Shown piece after piece: positions 33,754 through 43,700 of a stretch of DNA of 64,000 nucleotides (position 1 is the stretch's first letter; each line of letters opens with the position of its first letter). Below the pieces are notes generated by a model that was not told the origin of the DNA, ran no database searches, and saw only the letters and a list, made by a program, of their open reading frames with translations. Source of the stretch: Mitsuokella jalaludinii DSM 13811 (GTDB lineage: Bacteria > Bacillota > Negativicutes > Selenomonadales > Selenomonadaceae); the NCBI RefSeq assembly GCF_000702905.1, contig NZ_JNKR01000005.1, positions 1 to 64,000 on the forward strand, given 5' to 3'. The translations under genes and the position numbers were made by a program.

Positions 33754-34497
33754 ATGCTTTTAGATGGAAAGGTCGCACTCGTGACGGGTGCGTCGCGCGG
33801 TATCGGTCGTGCCATCGCCATCCGACTCGCTTCGGAGGGCGCCAAGGTCGCCATCAACTTCGCCGGCAACCAGAAGGCTGCTGAGGAAGTCAAGGGCGAG
33901 ATCGAGAAGAACGGCGGCGAGGCAATCCTCGTCAAGGCCAATGTGGCAGACAGCGCAGCAGTGGACGAGATGTTCGCGAAGGTCATCGAAGCGTTCGGCA
34001 CGGTTGACATCCTCGTCAACAACGCCGGCATCACGCGCGACGGCCTGCTCATCCGCATGAAGGATGAGGATTTCGATGCCGTCATCGATACGAACCTCAA
34101 GGGCGTTTTCTACTGCACGAAGGCAGCGGCGAAGATCATGATGAAGAAGCGCAGCGGCCGCATCGTCAACATGAGCTCGGTCGTCGGCCTCATGGGCAAT
34201 GCCGGCCAGACGAACTACGCGGCAGCGAAGGCTGGCGTGCTCGGCTTCTCGAAGTCGGCCGCCAAGGAGCTCGCGGCGCGCGGCGTCACGGTCAACATGG
34301 TCGCTCCGGGCTTCATTGATACGGATATGACGGCAGTCCTCTCGGACAAAGTCAAAGAGGCGATGGTCCAGGAGATTCCGATGCGCAAGATGGGACGCCC
34401 GGAAGACGTCGCCAATGCCGTACTTTTCCTCGTATCGGATTGTTCATCCTATATCACCGGTCAGGTCGTCAATGTAGACGGCGGCATGGTTATGTGA
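33754..34497 (+). CDS. fabG: 3-oxoacyl-ACP reductase
   Basis: FabG reduces 3-oxoacyl-ACP with NADPH. The 247-residue short-chain dehydrogenase has the cofactor motif TGASRGIG, NNAGIT, and the catalytic Ser-Tyr-Lys set in NMSSVVGLMGNAGQTNYAAAKAG. It begins 1 base after the fabD stop. Confidence 0.96.
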   Translation: MLLDGKVALVTGASRGIGRAIAIRLASEGAKVAINFAGNQKAAEEVKGEIEKNGGEAILVKANVADSAAVDEMFAKVIEAFGTVDILVNNAGITRDGLLIRMKDEDFDAVIDTNLKGVFYCTKAAAKIMMKKRSGRIVNMSSVVGLMGNAGQTNYAAAKAGVLGFSKSAAKELAARGVTVNMVAPGFIDTDMTAVLSDKVKEAMVQEIPMRKMGRPEDVANAVLFLVSDCSSYITGQVVNVDGGMVM

Positions 34498-34537
34498 TAT
34501 AACTATATAGGATACTAATTTAAGGAGGTGAAACTTC

Positions 34538-34774
34538 ATGTCGACTTTTGAAAAAGTTAGAGATATCGTTGTTGAGCAGCTGGGCGTTGAGCCGGACGAG
34601 GTCGCAATCGATTCTACCTTCATCGATGATTTGGGCGCTGATTCCCTGGATATCGTTGAGCTGATCATGGCTTTCGAAGAGGAATTCAACATTGAGATTC
34701 CGGACGAGGCTGCTGAGAAGATCAAGACTGTTCAGGATGTAGTTACCTACATTGACCAGCACAAGGACAAATAA
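34538..34774 (+). CDS. acpP: Acyl carrier protein
   Basis: This 78-residue acidic protein carries growing acyl chains on a phosphopantetheine arm attached to Ser in the [12 protein letters not shown] motif (about residue 38). It follows TAAGGAGGTG. It is followed by a terminator that probably gives it higher or separate expression from the genes after it. Confidence 0.98.
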   Translation: MSTFEKVRDIVVEQLGVEPDEVAIDSTFIDDLGADSLDIVELIMAFEEEFNIEIPDEAAEKIKTVQDVVTYIDQHKDK

Positions 34775-34797
34775 GATTGAGCGTCTTACCTTTTGAG

Positions 34798-34829
34798 AAT
34801 CCCGTGAAGTTGCTTCGCGGGATTTTCTT
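34798..34829 (+). terminator. Terminator or attenuator after acpP
   Basis: AATCCCGTGAAG and CTTCGCGGGATT form a 12-bp stem (one G-T pair) with loop TTG, followed by TTTTCTT. The next gene starts 29 bases later on the same strand without a visible promoter, so read-through is likely partial. Confidence 0.8.
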
Positions 34830-34857
34830 AAGAGGTAAAATGATTGGAGGAGTAACA

Positions 34858-35802
34858 TTGAAACTTCCAGAGCTTAAGATTGGCAACAAGATTGCACGTT
34901 TACCGATCCAGCAGGGTGGTATGGCAATCCGCTTGTCAACGGCCCGTCTGGCCGCAGCCGTTGCGAACGAGGGCGGTATCGGCCTCATCGCTGCATCTGG
35001 CATGAGCCACGACGAACTGCGTTATGAGATCAGGCTCGCACGTTCGCTCACATCTGGTATCATCGGCATCAACATCATGGTTGCTGCCCGTGATTTTGCA
35101 GGCATTGTCAAGACGGCTATCGATGAGGGCATCGATCTCGTTGTAGCAGGTGCAGGCTTTTCACGCGATATGTTTGGCCTTGGCAAGGAGTCCGGGACCC
35201 CAATTGTCCCGATTGTTTCTTCTGTAAAATTAGCTAAAATCTCGGAGCGTCTTGGTGCAGCAGCTATTGTGCTGGAGGGCAAGGAGGCTGGCGGCCATCT
35301 CGGGACGAACACGTCGGTACGTGATCTCATCTCGGATGTCAGCGCAGCGGTCAAGATCCCGGTCATCGCGGCCGGTGGCGTCCTTCATGGCCAGGACATC
35401 GTTGATCTGATAAAGATGGGCGCAGCAGGCGTCCAGATGGGCTCTCGCTTTGCTGCCTCGGAGGAATCCAACGCAGCGCCAGCCCTCAAAGAATACTATC
35501 TGAAATCGAAGCCGGAAGACATCGTCGTCATCCACAGCCCGGTCGGCCTGCCAGGCCGCGCCGTGCGCACGCCGTTCTCGGCAAGGGTCCTCGAGGGTCC
35601 TGTGCCGCCGAAGACGTGCGATGCATGCCTCAAGGCCTGCAAGCATAATTTCTGCATCATCCGCGCGCTGATCCGCGCGCAGCAGGGCGATGTGGAGACG
35701 GGCCTCGTCTTCACGGGTGAATACATGCCGCGCATCGACAAGATCCTGTCGGTGCACGAGATTTTCGAGCAGCTCAAGAGAGAAGCAGAAGCTGCAGATT
35801 GA
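34858..35802 (+). CDS. Nitronate monooxygenase-like FMN protein with a Cys cluster
   Basis: This 314-residue protein is a FabK/nitronate monooxygenase family flavoprotein (LPIQQGGMAIRLSTARLAAAVANEGG, GINIMVAA, VAGAGF, GKEAGGHLG, PVIAAGGVLHGQDI). Unlike FabK it has a C-terminal cysteine cluster, C-x2-C-x3-C-x4-C, in KTCDACLKACKHNFC. Its position inside a fatty acid locus suggests a lipid- or radical-linked role, but the substrate is unknown. The TTG at 34858 has GGAGGAG 5 bases before it; ATG 34840 is an alternative. Confidence 0.85.
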   Translation: MKLPELKIGNKIARLPIQQGGMAIRLSTARLAAAVANEGGIGLIAASGMSHDELRYEIRLARSLTSGIIGINIMVAARDFAGIVKTAIDEGIDLVVAGAGFSRDMFGLGKESGTPIVPIVSSVKLAKISERLGAAAIVLEGKEAGGHLGTNTSVRDLISDVSAAVKIPVIAAGGVLHGQDIVDLIKMGAAGVQMGSRFAASEESNAAPALKEYYLKSKPEDIVVIHSPVGLPGRAVRTPFSARVLEGPVPPKTCDACLKACKHNFCIIRALIRAQQGDVETGLVFTGEYMPRIDKILSVHEIFEQLKREAEAAD

Positions 35803-35865
35803 TCCTGGGCGCCGCTGGGCGCTATGGGGTATAGCAAGATCAAGAATTAGAGGGGAGTCATTGTT

Positions 35866-37110
35866 TTGAGTAAACGCGTAGTAATTACGGGCCTGGGGGC
35901 CATCACCCCAATCGGTATCGGTAAGGACGCATTCTGGGAAGGCCTCATGGAAGGCAAGAACGGCATCGGCAAGATTACCCGTTTTGATGCGTCGGAGTAC
36001 GGTGCACAGATCGCGGGTGAGGTCAAGGGCTTTGAGCCGACGGACTACATCGACAAGAAGGAGTCCAAGCGCATGGACCGCTATGCACAGTTCGCTGTCG
36101 CAGCGGCAAAGCTGGCAATCGAGGATGCTGGTCTCGATCTCGAGAAGGAAGACCGCGACCGCATCGGCACGTACATCGGCGCGGGCATCGGCGGCATCGA
36201 GACGATGCACGCTCAGTACAAGAAGCTCTTTGAAAAGGGACCGAGCCGCATCAGCCCGTTCTTCATCCCGATGATGATCGCGAACCTCGCTGCCGGCCAG
36301 GTCGCCATCACCTATAAGCTCCACGGTCCGTCCTCGTGCGTCGTCACGGCTTGCGCGACGGGCACGAACTGCATCGGCGACGCCTTCCGCGTCATCCAGG
36401 AAGGCAAGGCCGATGTCATGGTCGCCGGTGGCACGGAAGCAGCCATCAGCCAGGCGGCTGTCGCAGGCTTCGCTGCGATGAAGGCGCTCTGCATGGACCA
36501 CAACGATGATCCGGAGCACGCATCGCGCCCGTTCGACAAGAACCGCAGCGGTTTCGTCATGGGCGAGGGCGCTGGCCTCGTCATCCTCGAGAGCCTCGAG
36601 CACGCCAAGGCGCGCGGCGCGCACATCTACGCAGAGCTCGCCGGCTATGGCGCGAACTCCGACGCCTACCACATGACGAGCCCGGCTCCGGGCGGCGAGT
36701 ACCAGGCGAAGTGCATGCAGCTGGCCATCGACGATGCCGGCCTGCAGGCCGCTGACGTCGACTACGTCAACGCGCACGGCACGTCGACGCACCTCAACGA
36801 TGAGGGCGAGTCGCTGGCCATCAAGGCCGTCTGGGGCGAGCATGCGAAGGACGTCTCCGTCTCGTCCATCAAGTCGATGACGGGCCATCTGCTCGGCGCT
36901 GCCGGCGGTATTGAGGCAGTTGCCACGGCACTGACGGTCGAGCGCGACATGATGCCGCCGACGATCAACTACGAGACGCCGGACGAGGGCCTCGACCTCG
37001 ATTACGTGCCGAACAAGGCGCGTGCGAAGAAGGTCCGCGCGGCCATCTCGAACAACTTCGGCTTTGGCGGTCACAATGCGTGCATCGTCATGAAGAAGTA
37101 CACGGAGTAA
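35866..37110 (+). CDS. fabF: 3-oxoacyl-ACP synthase II
   Basis: FabF elongates acyl chains. The 414-residue condensing enzyme has the catalytic Cys in [11 protein letters not shown] (about 163) and the two histidines in [11 protein letters not shown] and [11 protein letters not shown]. It starts with TTG at 35866 after GGGGAG. The rnc gene follows directly. Confidence 0.96.
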   Translation: MSKRVVITGLGAITPIGIGKDAFWEGLMEGKNGIGKITRFDASEYGAQIAGEVKGFEPTDYIDKKESKRMDRYAQFAVAAAKLAIEDAGLDLEKEDRDRIGTYIGAGIGGIETMHAQYKKLFEKGPSRISPFFIPMMIANLAAGQVAITYKLHGPSSCVVTACATGTNCIGDAFRVIQEGKADVMVAGGTEAAISQAAVAGFAAMKALCMDHNDDPEHASRPFDKNRSGFVMGEGAGLVILESLEHAKARGAHIYAELAGYGANSDAYHMTSPAPGGEYQAKCMQLAIDDAGLQAADVDYVNAHGTSTHLNDEGESLAIKAVWGEHAKDVSVSSIKSMTGHLLGAAGGIEAVATALTVERDMMPPTINYETPDEGLDLDYVPNKARAKKVRAAISNNFGFGGHNACIVMKKYTE

Positions 37111-37115
37111 TGCCT

Positions 37116-37853
37116 ATGGGAAACGTTCGGACGGAAGGAGAAGCGCGCCGTCAGCAGCTGCTGGCGCTCTCAGAGCGCCTCGGCGTGACGTTCCACGATA
37201 TCGCTCTTCTCGACCAGGCCCTGACGCATACCTCGTATGCCAATGAGTCGAAGCGGAACACGGCCCATAACGAACGTCTCGAATTCTTGGGAGATGCTGT
37301 GCTGGAGCTTGCCTCCAGCACATATCTTTATGAGCACTTCCCGGAGATGCCGGAAGGCGAGCTCACGAAGACGCGTGCGAGCATCGTCTGCTCGACGACA
37401 CTCGCCAAGCTCGCGACCGGACTGCATCTCGGCGATTACCTGCTCTTGGGACGCGGCGAGGAGATGGGCGGCGGCCGCACGCGCCAGACGAACCTCGAGG
37501 ACGTCTTCGAGGCCGTCATCGGCGCAGTCTACCTCGACCAGGGCTGGGAGGCGGCGCAGGCTTACGTCGTGCGCCAGCTCCGCGGCGAGTTCGAGAACGC
37601 CGAGCACGGCGCCATCCTCAAGGACTACAAGACCATCCTGCAGGAGATCGTCTTCCGCAAGGAAGGCCAGAGCATCGCCTATGAGCTCGTCTCCGAGTCC
37701 GGCCCCGACCACGCCAAGGAATTTACCTTCCGCGTGCGCGTGACGGGCAAGGTCATGGGCGAAGGCACGGGACACAGCAAGAAAGAGGCGGAGCAGCACG
37801 CTGCCCGCCGCGCTCTCGAGAAGATTGCCCCGCACACGCAGAAAAAGCGCTGA
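37116..37853 (+). CDS. rnc: Ribonuclease III
   Basis: RNase III cuts double-stranded RNA, including the rRNA precursor. The 245-residue protein has the catalytic motif NERLEFLGDAVLEL, the second acidic site in EDVFEAVIGAVYLDQGW, and a C-terminal dsRBD (DYKTILQEIVFRKEGQ to GEGTGHSKKEAEQHAARRAL). The ATG at 37116 is 8 bases from the GGAG in the fabF stop region; ATG 37110 overlaps the fabF stop but is too close. The acpP-fabF-rnc linkage is common in bacteria. Confidence 0.96.
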   Translation: MGNVRTEGEARRQQLLALSERLGVTFHDIALLDQALTHTSYANESKRNTAHNERLEFLGDAVLELASSTYLYEHFPEMPEGELTKTRASIVCSTTLAKLATGLHLGDYLLLGRGEEMGGGRTRQTNLEDVFEAVIGAVYLDQGWEAAQAYVVRQLRGEFENAEHGAILKDYKTILQEIVFRKEGQSIAYELVSESGPDHAKEFTFRVRVTGKVMGEGTGHSKKEAEQHAARRALEKIAPHTQKKR

Positions 37854-37887
37854 GTGCGCGCTTGCGTCAATCAAAAAAGCAAAAAAC

Positions 37888-37916
37888 AAGGTGCTGACAT
37901 TATCAGCACCTTTGTT
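37888..37916 (+). terminator. Intrinsic terminator after rnc
   Basis: AAGGTGCTGA pairs with TCAGCACCTT around a short loop, followed by TGTTTT. The next gene's promoter overlaps it. Confidence 0.85.
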
Positions 37917-37923
37917 TTATAAT
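37894..37923 (+). promoter_or_regulatory. Promoter of the MBL-fold hydrolase, inside the terminator
   Basis: CTGACA (37894-37899), within the terminator stem, and TATAAT (37918-37923) have an 18-base spacer. Confidence 0.6.
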
Positions 37924-37956
37924 GGAACTAGATTGATTTTGATGGGAGGCCATATC

Positions 37957-38766
37957 ATGAGAAAACTTACGATGCTCGGCACGGGCAATGCCATGGTGAC
38001 GAAATGCTACAACACGTGCTTCTACGTGACGCTGGACGACGGTGCGCTGTTCCTGACGGATGCGGGCGGCGGCAACGGCATCCTGCGCCAGCTGGAGCTC
38101 ACGGGCTTCGACTACCAGAAGTGCCATCACATGTTCGTCACGCACGGCCACACGGACCACGTGCTCGGCGTCATCTGGGTCATGCGCAAGGTCGCAGACC
38201 TCATGAATAAGGGCAAGTACGAGGGCGAGTTCCACATCTACTGCCACGACGTCGTGCGCGAGATGCTGCTGACGATGACGAAGATGACCCTCAAGAAGAA
38301 GGACTTCGCGCGCGTGGGCACGAGCATCTTCCTGCACGAGCTCAAGGACGGCTCCGTCGTCAACTTCGAGGGCGTCCAGCTCACGGCCTTCGACATCCTC
38401 TCGACGAAGGCAAAGCAGTTCGGCTACGAGCTGCGCTTCGCCGATGGCCTGCGCTTCACCTGCCTCGGCGATGAGCCCTACAACGAGCACGACGAAGTCT
38501 ATGCTAAGGGTGCGGACTGGCTGCTCGCCGAAGCCTTCTGCAAGTACGGCGACCGCGATAAATTCAAGCCGTACGAGAAGAACCACTCGACGGTCAAGGA
38601 GGCCAGCGAGCTCGCCGAGAAGCTCGGCGTCAAGAACCTCGTGCTCTACCACACGGAGGACAAGAGCATCGCGACCCGCAAGCAGGCGTACACGGCCGAG
38701 GCGAAGGAATACTACCACGGCAATGTCTTCGTGCCGGATGATCTCGATGTCATCGAGATCGGCTGA
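37957..38766 (+). CDS. MBL-fold metallohydrolase, RNase Z-like
   Basis: This 269-residue protein has the metallo-beta-lactamase ligand set: THGHTDH near residue 60, the D in CLGDEP near 170 and the C-terminal LYHTED His. It begins with MLGTGNAMVTKCYNTCF, like the start of RNase Z/ElaC-type enzymes, but lacks an obvious long exosite arm, so a tRNA 3' processing role is uncertain. The ATG at 37957 follows GGGAGG. Confidence 0.85.
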   Translation: MRKLTMLGTGNAMVTKCYNTCFYVTLDDGALFLTDAGGGNGILRQLELTGFDYQKCHHMFVTHGHTDHVLGVIWVMRKVADLMNKGKYEGEFHIYCHDVVREMLLTMTKMTLKKKDFARVGTSIFLHELKDGSVVNFEGVQLTAFDILSTKAKQFGYELRFADGLRFTCLGDEPYNEHDEVYAKGADWLLAEAFCKYGDRDKFKPYEKNHSTVKEASELAEKLGVKNLVLYHTEDKSIATRKQAYTAEAKEYYHGNVFVPDDLDVIEIG

Positions 38767-38776
38767 GGTACGCAGC

Positions 38777-39235
38777 TCAGCGGGGCGTTGAGGCCATCTT
38801 CTCGATGTAGTGGTTGAGGTTCGTGATGGAGTGGCGGAGCTCCGTGCGCTCCTCCTCGCTGAGCCCCCTGAGGCTGCTGAGGAACCGCTGGCGCACGAGC
38901 TCGTTCTGGTCGTCGAGGATCTTTTCGCCCGCGCTCGTCATCGAGATGAGCATGCGGCGCCGGTCCTCGCTATCCTGCCGCTTCGTGATGAGCCCCGCGT
39001 GCAACAGTTTGTCGCAGATGTTCGTCATCTGCTGCTTTGAGATCTGCAGGCGCTGACCGATCTCCGACAGCGTCGCCCGCTTCTCGAGGCGCAGCGTCAT
39101 GAGCGTCGCGAACTGGTTGAGCGGCACAGGTGTCGTCAGGTTGCGGTAGAAGTTGCGGTGGATGAGCACGAGTGTCTCGATGAAAGCCGAAGAGATCTCG
39201 GCAGAGGACTCTGGGAATGACAATGACATCGTCAT
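38777..39235 (-). CDS. MarR family transcriptional regulator
   Basis: This 152-residue protein has the MarR winged helix (ATLSEIGQRLQISKQQMTNICDKLLHAGLITKRQDSEDRRRMLISMTSAG). The gene is divergent from the RND pump genes and is probably their repressor. AAGGAG lies 7 bases before the ATG at 39235. Confidence 0.92.
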   Translation of the reverse strand: MTMSLSFPESSAEISSAFIETLVLIHRNFYRNLTTPVPLNQFATLMTLRLEKRATLSEIGQRLQISKQQMTNICDKLLHAGLITKRQDSEDRRRMLISMTSAGEKILDDQNELVRQRFLSSLRGLSEEERTELRHSITNLNHYIEKMASTPR

Positions 39236-39256
39236 GGTAAAACTCCTTCTGATCTT

Positions 39257-39267
39257 GCGATAATCGC
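39257..39267. promoter_or_regulatory. Small palindrome upstream of marR
   Basis: GCGAT-A-ATCGC is a perfect 11-base dyad 22 bases before the marR start, a possible operator for autoregulation. Confidence 0.3.
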
Positions 39268-39339
39268 GTCAAAATAGAAACGGCTGAAAAAATTAGGATT
39301 AAAATTGAATGAGACCGTTCAAATATAAGGTGGTTTTTC

Positions 39340-39368
39340 TTGACTTTTCTATAGATATACTATACTAT
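39340..39368 (+). promoter_or_regulatory. Promoter of the RND pump operon
   Basis: TTGACT (39340-39345) and TACTAT (39363-39368) have a 17-base spacer; an overlapping TATACT gives 15. The leader from here to the adaptor start is about 105 bases. Confidence 0.6.
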
Positions 39369-39380
39369 AAGATGCGTTAA

Positions 39381-39400
39381 TAGTAAACATTTATTTACTA
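39381..39400. promoter_or_regulatory. Candidate MarR operator
   Basis: TAGTAAA and TTTACTA form a perfect inverted repeat with 6 bases between, a 20-bp site typical of MarR dimers, placed right after the pump promoter so that binding would block transcription. Confidence 0.6.
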
Positions 39401-39477
39401 ATCGCAGAGTAAGACCCAGTAAATAGGGGAAAGTAGGGAAGGTATCGTCAGATATCACCAAAAAGGAGGTTATCTCT

Positions 39478-40698
39478 TTGTTTTTTGCGAAGAACAAGAA
39501 ACCGTTGGCGCTCATGCTGACCTTGGCACTCTCGGCCACGGTGCTCCTCTCAGGCTGCGGCGCGAAGCAGCAGCAACAGGCAGCGGGAGCGACCCAGGTC
39601 AAGGCCATAAAGGTCCTGCAGCAGGACGCGCCGGTCAGCAGCGAGTACGCTGGTCAGGTTGTCGGCCGAGATGAGGTCAAGGTCCAGTCGAAGGTCTCCG
39701 GCAAGATTGTCGAGAAGTACTTCCACGGCGGCGACCATGTCGAAGCCGGCCAGCCGCTCTATCGACTCGACTCGCGCCAGTATGAGTCGGCCGTCCTGCA
39801 GGCACAGGCAAACCTCGCGCAGTCGCAGGCAACGCTCTCGAATGCGCAGACCGATCTCTACCGCGACCAGTCGCTGCTCGCAGCTGACGCCATCTCGGAG
39901 CAGACGGTGACGACGCAGCAGGCCAATGTCAATGCCTACTCGGCCGCGACTGCTGCCAATGAGGCGCTCGTGCAGAAAGCACAGCAGGATCTCGACGATA
40001 CGGTCGTCTACGCGCCAATGTCGGGCCAGGTGTCCGTCGACGATGTCGCTGTCGGCACGTTTGCCACGGCCGGCAACACGAATCTCGTGACCATCGGCAC
40101 GATCGACCCGGTCTTCGTGCAGTTCAGCATCTCGGAAGCCGAGTACCTGAAATTCCGCAACATCCAGTCCATGCAGAGTGGCTCGGGCGATGCGCTTGAC
40201 GTCACGGTCAAGCTCTCCGATGGCTCGACGTACCCGATGGACGGACGCATCGTACAGGCCGACCGCGCACTCGCTCAGAACACAGGCACGCTGACGGTCA
40301 AGGCACTCTTCCCGAACCCGAACGGCCTGCTGCTGCCGGGCATGTTCGCGCGCGTCAAGCTCACGGGCGAGACGATCCCGAACGCCATCCTCGTGCCGCA
40401 GCGCGCCGTCCAGCAGTTGCTCGACAAGACGTTTGTCATGGTTGTCGGCGCTGATGGCAAATCGGAGTCGCGCAGCATTGAGCTCGGTCAGCAGATCGGC
40501 AGCTACTACATCGTCAAGAGCGGCCTCTCTGCGAACGACACGGTCGTCGTCGAGGGCCTCTCGAGCCTGACGGAGGGCAAGGATCTTGCCGTCACGATGG
40601 TGACTCCGGAAGAGATGGGCTTCTCGTTCGATGAGGATACGACGCCGTTTGACACGATGACTTCTTCGGAAGCAAACAGCGGCGACAGCAACAGCTAA
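39478..40698 (+). CDS. RND efflux periplasmic adaptor (MFP) lipoprotein
   Basis: This 406-residue AcrA/MexA-type adaptor links an inner-membrane RND pump to an outer-membrane channel. It has a lipoprotein signal ending LLSGCG (Cys about residue 23), a biotinyl-lipoyl half-motif GRDEVKVQSKVSGKIVEKYF, a coiled-coil hairpin (about 90-160), and the second lipoyl half VYAPMSGQVSVDDVAVG. It starts with TTG at 39478, 7 bases after AAAAGGAGG. No outer-membrane channel gene is adjacent. Confidence 0.94.
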   Translation: MFFAKNKKPLALMLTLALSATVLLSGCGAKQQQQAAGATQVKAIKVLQQDAPVSSEYAGQVVGRDEVKVQSKVSGKIVEKYFHGGDHVEAGQPLYRLDSRQYESAVLQAQANLAQSQATLSNAQTDLYRDQSLLAADAISEQTVTTQQANVNAYSAATAANEALVQKAQQDLDDTVVYAPMSGQVSVDDVAVGTFATAGNTNLVTIGTIDPVFVQFSISEAEYLKFRNIQSMQSGSGDALDVTVKLSDGSTYPMDGRIVQADRALAQNTGTLTVKALFPNPNGLLLPGMFARVKLTGETIPNAILVPQRAVQQLLDKTFVMVVGADGKSESRSIELGQQIGSYYIVKSGLSANDTVVVEGLSSLTEGKDLAVTMVTPEEMGFSFDEDTTPFDTMTSSEANSGDSNS

Positions 40699-40711
40699 AG
40701 GGGGCGGCGTC

Positions 40712-43700
40712 TTGTCTAAATTCTTTATCCACCGCCCGATATTCGCCATTGTCATCTCGCTGATCATCGTCATCGCCGGCTCCATTGCGGCAACGCAGCT
40801 GCCAATCGCGCAGTATCCGCAGATCTCGCCGCCGACGGTCAGCGTCAGCACGTCGTACACGGGCGCGAGTGCGGCCGTCGTCAACCAGACGGTTGCGCAG
40901 ATCGTCGAGGACCAGGTCAACGGCACGCAGGGCATGGATTACATGTCCTCAACCTCCGATGATACGGGCCGCTACAGCCTGTCGGTCACGTTCGAGGTCG
41001 GCACGGATGGCGACATGGACTCGGTCAAGGTGCAGAACAACGTTGCTTCGGCGACGAGCCAGCTACCGTCTGAGGTCCAGCAGGTCGGTGTCACGACCAA
41101 GAAATCGACGAATGATATGGCGTACATGATGTCATTCTATTCGCCGGACGGCACGTATGACCGTGCCTTCATGAAGAACTACGCGACGATCTACCTGCTC
41201 GATAAGCTCAAGCGCATCAACGGCGTCGGCGATGTCCAGGTATTCGGCTCCGACTACGCGATGCGCGTCTGGCTCAATCCAGACAAGCTCGCAGAGTTGG
41301 GCCTTACGGTCGCCGATGTCTCGGCTGCCATCAAGGAGCAGAATGTCCAGGCCCCGGCCGGTACGGTCGGCGCCATGCCGGTCAACAACGGCCAGGAAAA
41401 GCAGATGTCCGGCAAGATCGAAGGCCGCCTGACGACGCCGGAGGAATTCGGCAACGTCATCATCAAGTCGAACGGTGACGGCCAGTTCGTCCGCCTCAAG
41501 GATGTTGCGAAGATCGAGACGGGCTCCCAGTCGGAAGCCATCATCTCGAAGTTCAACGGCTATCCGGCTGTCGGCTTCGGTATCAAGCTCACGAGTGATG
41601 CCAACGCCATGAAGACCATCAGTGAAGTCCGCAAGGTCTTTGATGAAGCGAAGGAGACGCTGCCGCCGGGCATGCAGATGTCGACCATCTTTGACTCCAC
41701 GAGCTACATCAGCGCGTCCATCGAGGAGGTCCTCATGACTTTCCTCGAGGCACTGCTGCTCGTCGTCTTTGTCATCTTCATCTTCCTGCAGAACTGGCGC
41801 GCGACGATCATCCCGTTGCTCGCGGTGCCGGTCTCCCTGATTGGTACGCTCGGCGCGTTCATCGTGCTCGACTTCACGATCAACACATTGACACTCTTCG
41901 CGATGGTCCTTGCCATCGGCCTCGTCGTCGACGATGCCATCGTCGTCATCGAGAACGTCGAGAAGCACATGGAAGAGGGCCTGATGCCTATCGATGCGAC
42001 GGAGCGCGCCATGGATGAAGTCCAGGGACCAGTCGTCGCCATCGCCATCGTCCTCTCGGCCGTCTTCGTGCCGGTTGCCTTCCTCGGTGGCATGACGGGT
42101 GTCCTCTACCGGCAGTTCGCTCTGACGATTGCCGTCTCGGTCTGCCTCTCGGCCTTCGTGGCCCTGACGCTGACGCCAGCACTCTGTGCGATGATGCTCA
42201 AGAAGCACACGGAGAAGGACGACGAGGGCGTGCTCGGCCGCTTCTTCGTCAAGTTCAACAACTGGTTTGAGCGCATGAAGCGCGGCTACGTCGGCATCGT
42301 GGCGAAGTTCATCCGCCACTCGCGCCTGGCAATCATCTTCCTGCTGATCGTCTCGGGCTGTGCCGGCATCATCTACAAGAATCTGCCTTCGACCTTCGTC
42401 CCGAATGAGGACCAGGGCTACATGTTCGCAGCCGTCGAGATGCCGGATGGCACCTCGGCCAACCGCACGCAGGCCGTTATCGACAAGCTCAACGTCGCCA
42501 TGATGGAAAACGTCAAGGGCCTGCAGAGCACGATGGCCATCACGGGCTTCTCGCCACTTTCGGGTGGCTCCTCGTCTAGTGCCGGCATGATCGTCGTCGG
42601 CATGAAGGACTGGTCACAGCGTGAGGATGCGGCCTCGTCGGTCGATGCGGCTGTGCGCACGGCCTTCGGCATCGGCGCCAAGGTTGCGCCGGAAGCAACG
42701 GTCATCGCCATGAACCCGCCGGCCCTGCCAGGCCTCGGCATGACGGGTGGCTGGACACTCCAGCTGCAGGATATGACGGGCCACAGTGAGACAGAACTCA
42801 ACGACGTCACCAAGAAGATTGTCGCAGAGGCCAACCAGCGTCCGGAACTCGCCGGCGTGCGCTCGACGTATTCTGTCGGCTCGCCAGTCGTCCAGTATGA
42901 GGTCGACCGCGAGAAGGTCAAGAACCTCGGCATCCAGCTCTCGGATGTCTTCACGGCCATGCAGGTCAACTACGGCGGCTATCAGGTCAACGACTTCAAC
43001 CGCTTCGGTCGCAGCTATAAGGTCATGCTGCAGGCCGACAACGACTATCGCAGCTCGACCGACCAGATGAAGTTCATCTTCGTCAAGTCGAGCAAGGGCA
43101 CGATGGTCCCACTCGACACGCTGCTGCGCCCGAAACTCACGTCAGGCCCGTCGAGCATCTCTCGCTTCAATGGCACGCGCTCCATCCAGATCACGGGCCA
43201 GACGGGCAATGGCTATTCCTCTGGACAGGCCATGAATGCCATCAAGGAAGTCGTCCAGGCGAACGCTGGCACGGGCTTCAACATCGAGTGGTCCGGCCAG
43301 AGCCGTGAGGAGGCCAAGGCTTCGAACTCGACGATGCAGGTCCTCGTGCTCTCACTCGTCTTCGTCTTCCTCTGCCTCGCCGCTCTCTACGAGAGCTGGA
43401 GCGTCCCGTTCGCCGTCCTCCTGACGGTGCCGACGGGCATCTTCGGCGCCCTCGTCTCCGAGTACGGCCTCTCCATCCTCGAGGCGATGTTCGGCCATCA
43501 GAACGCCGGCCTCCAGGACAGCGTCTACATGCAGATCGGTATCATCGCGATCATCGGTCTCGCGGCCAAGAACGCCATCCTGATCGTCGAGTTCGCGAAG
43601 GTCCGTGTCGACCGCGGCATGGAGCCAGTCAAGGCAGCCATCGAAGCTGCTGGCCTGCGCCTGCGCCCAATCCTCATGACGTCGTTCGCCTTCATCATCG

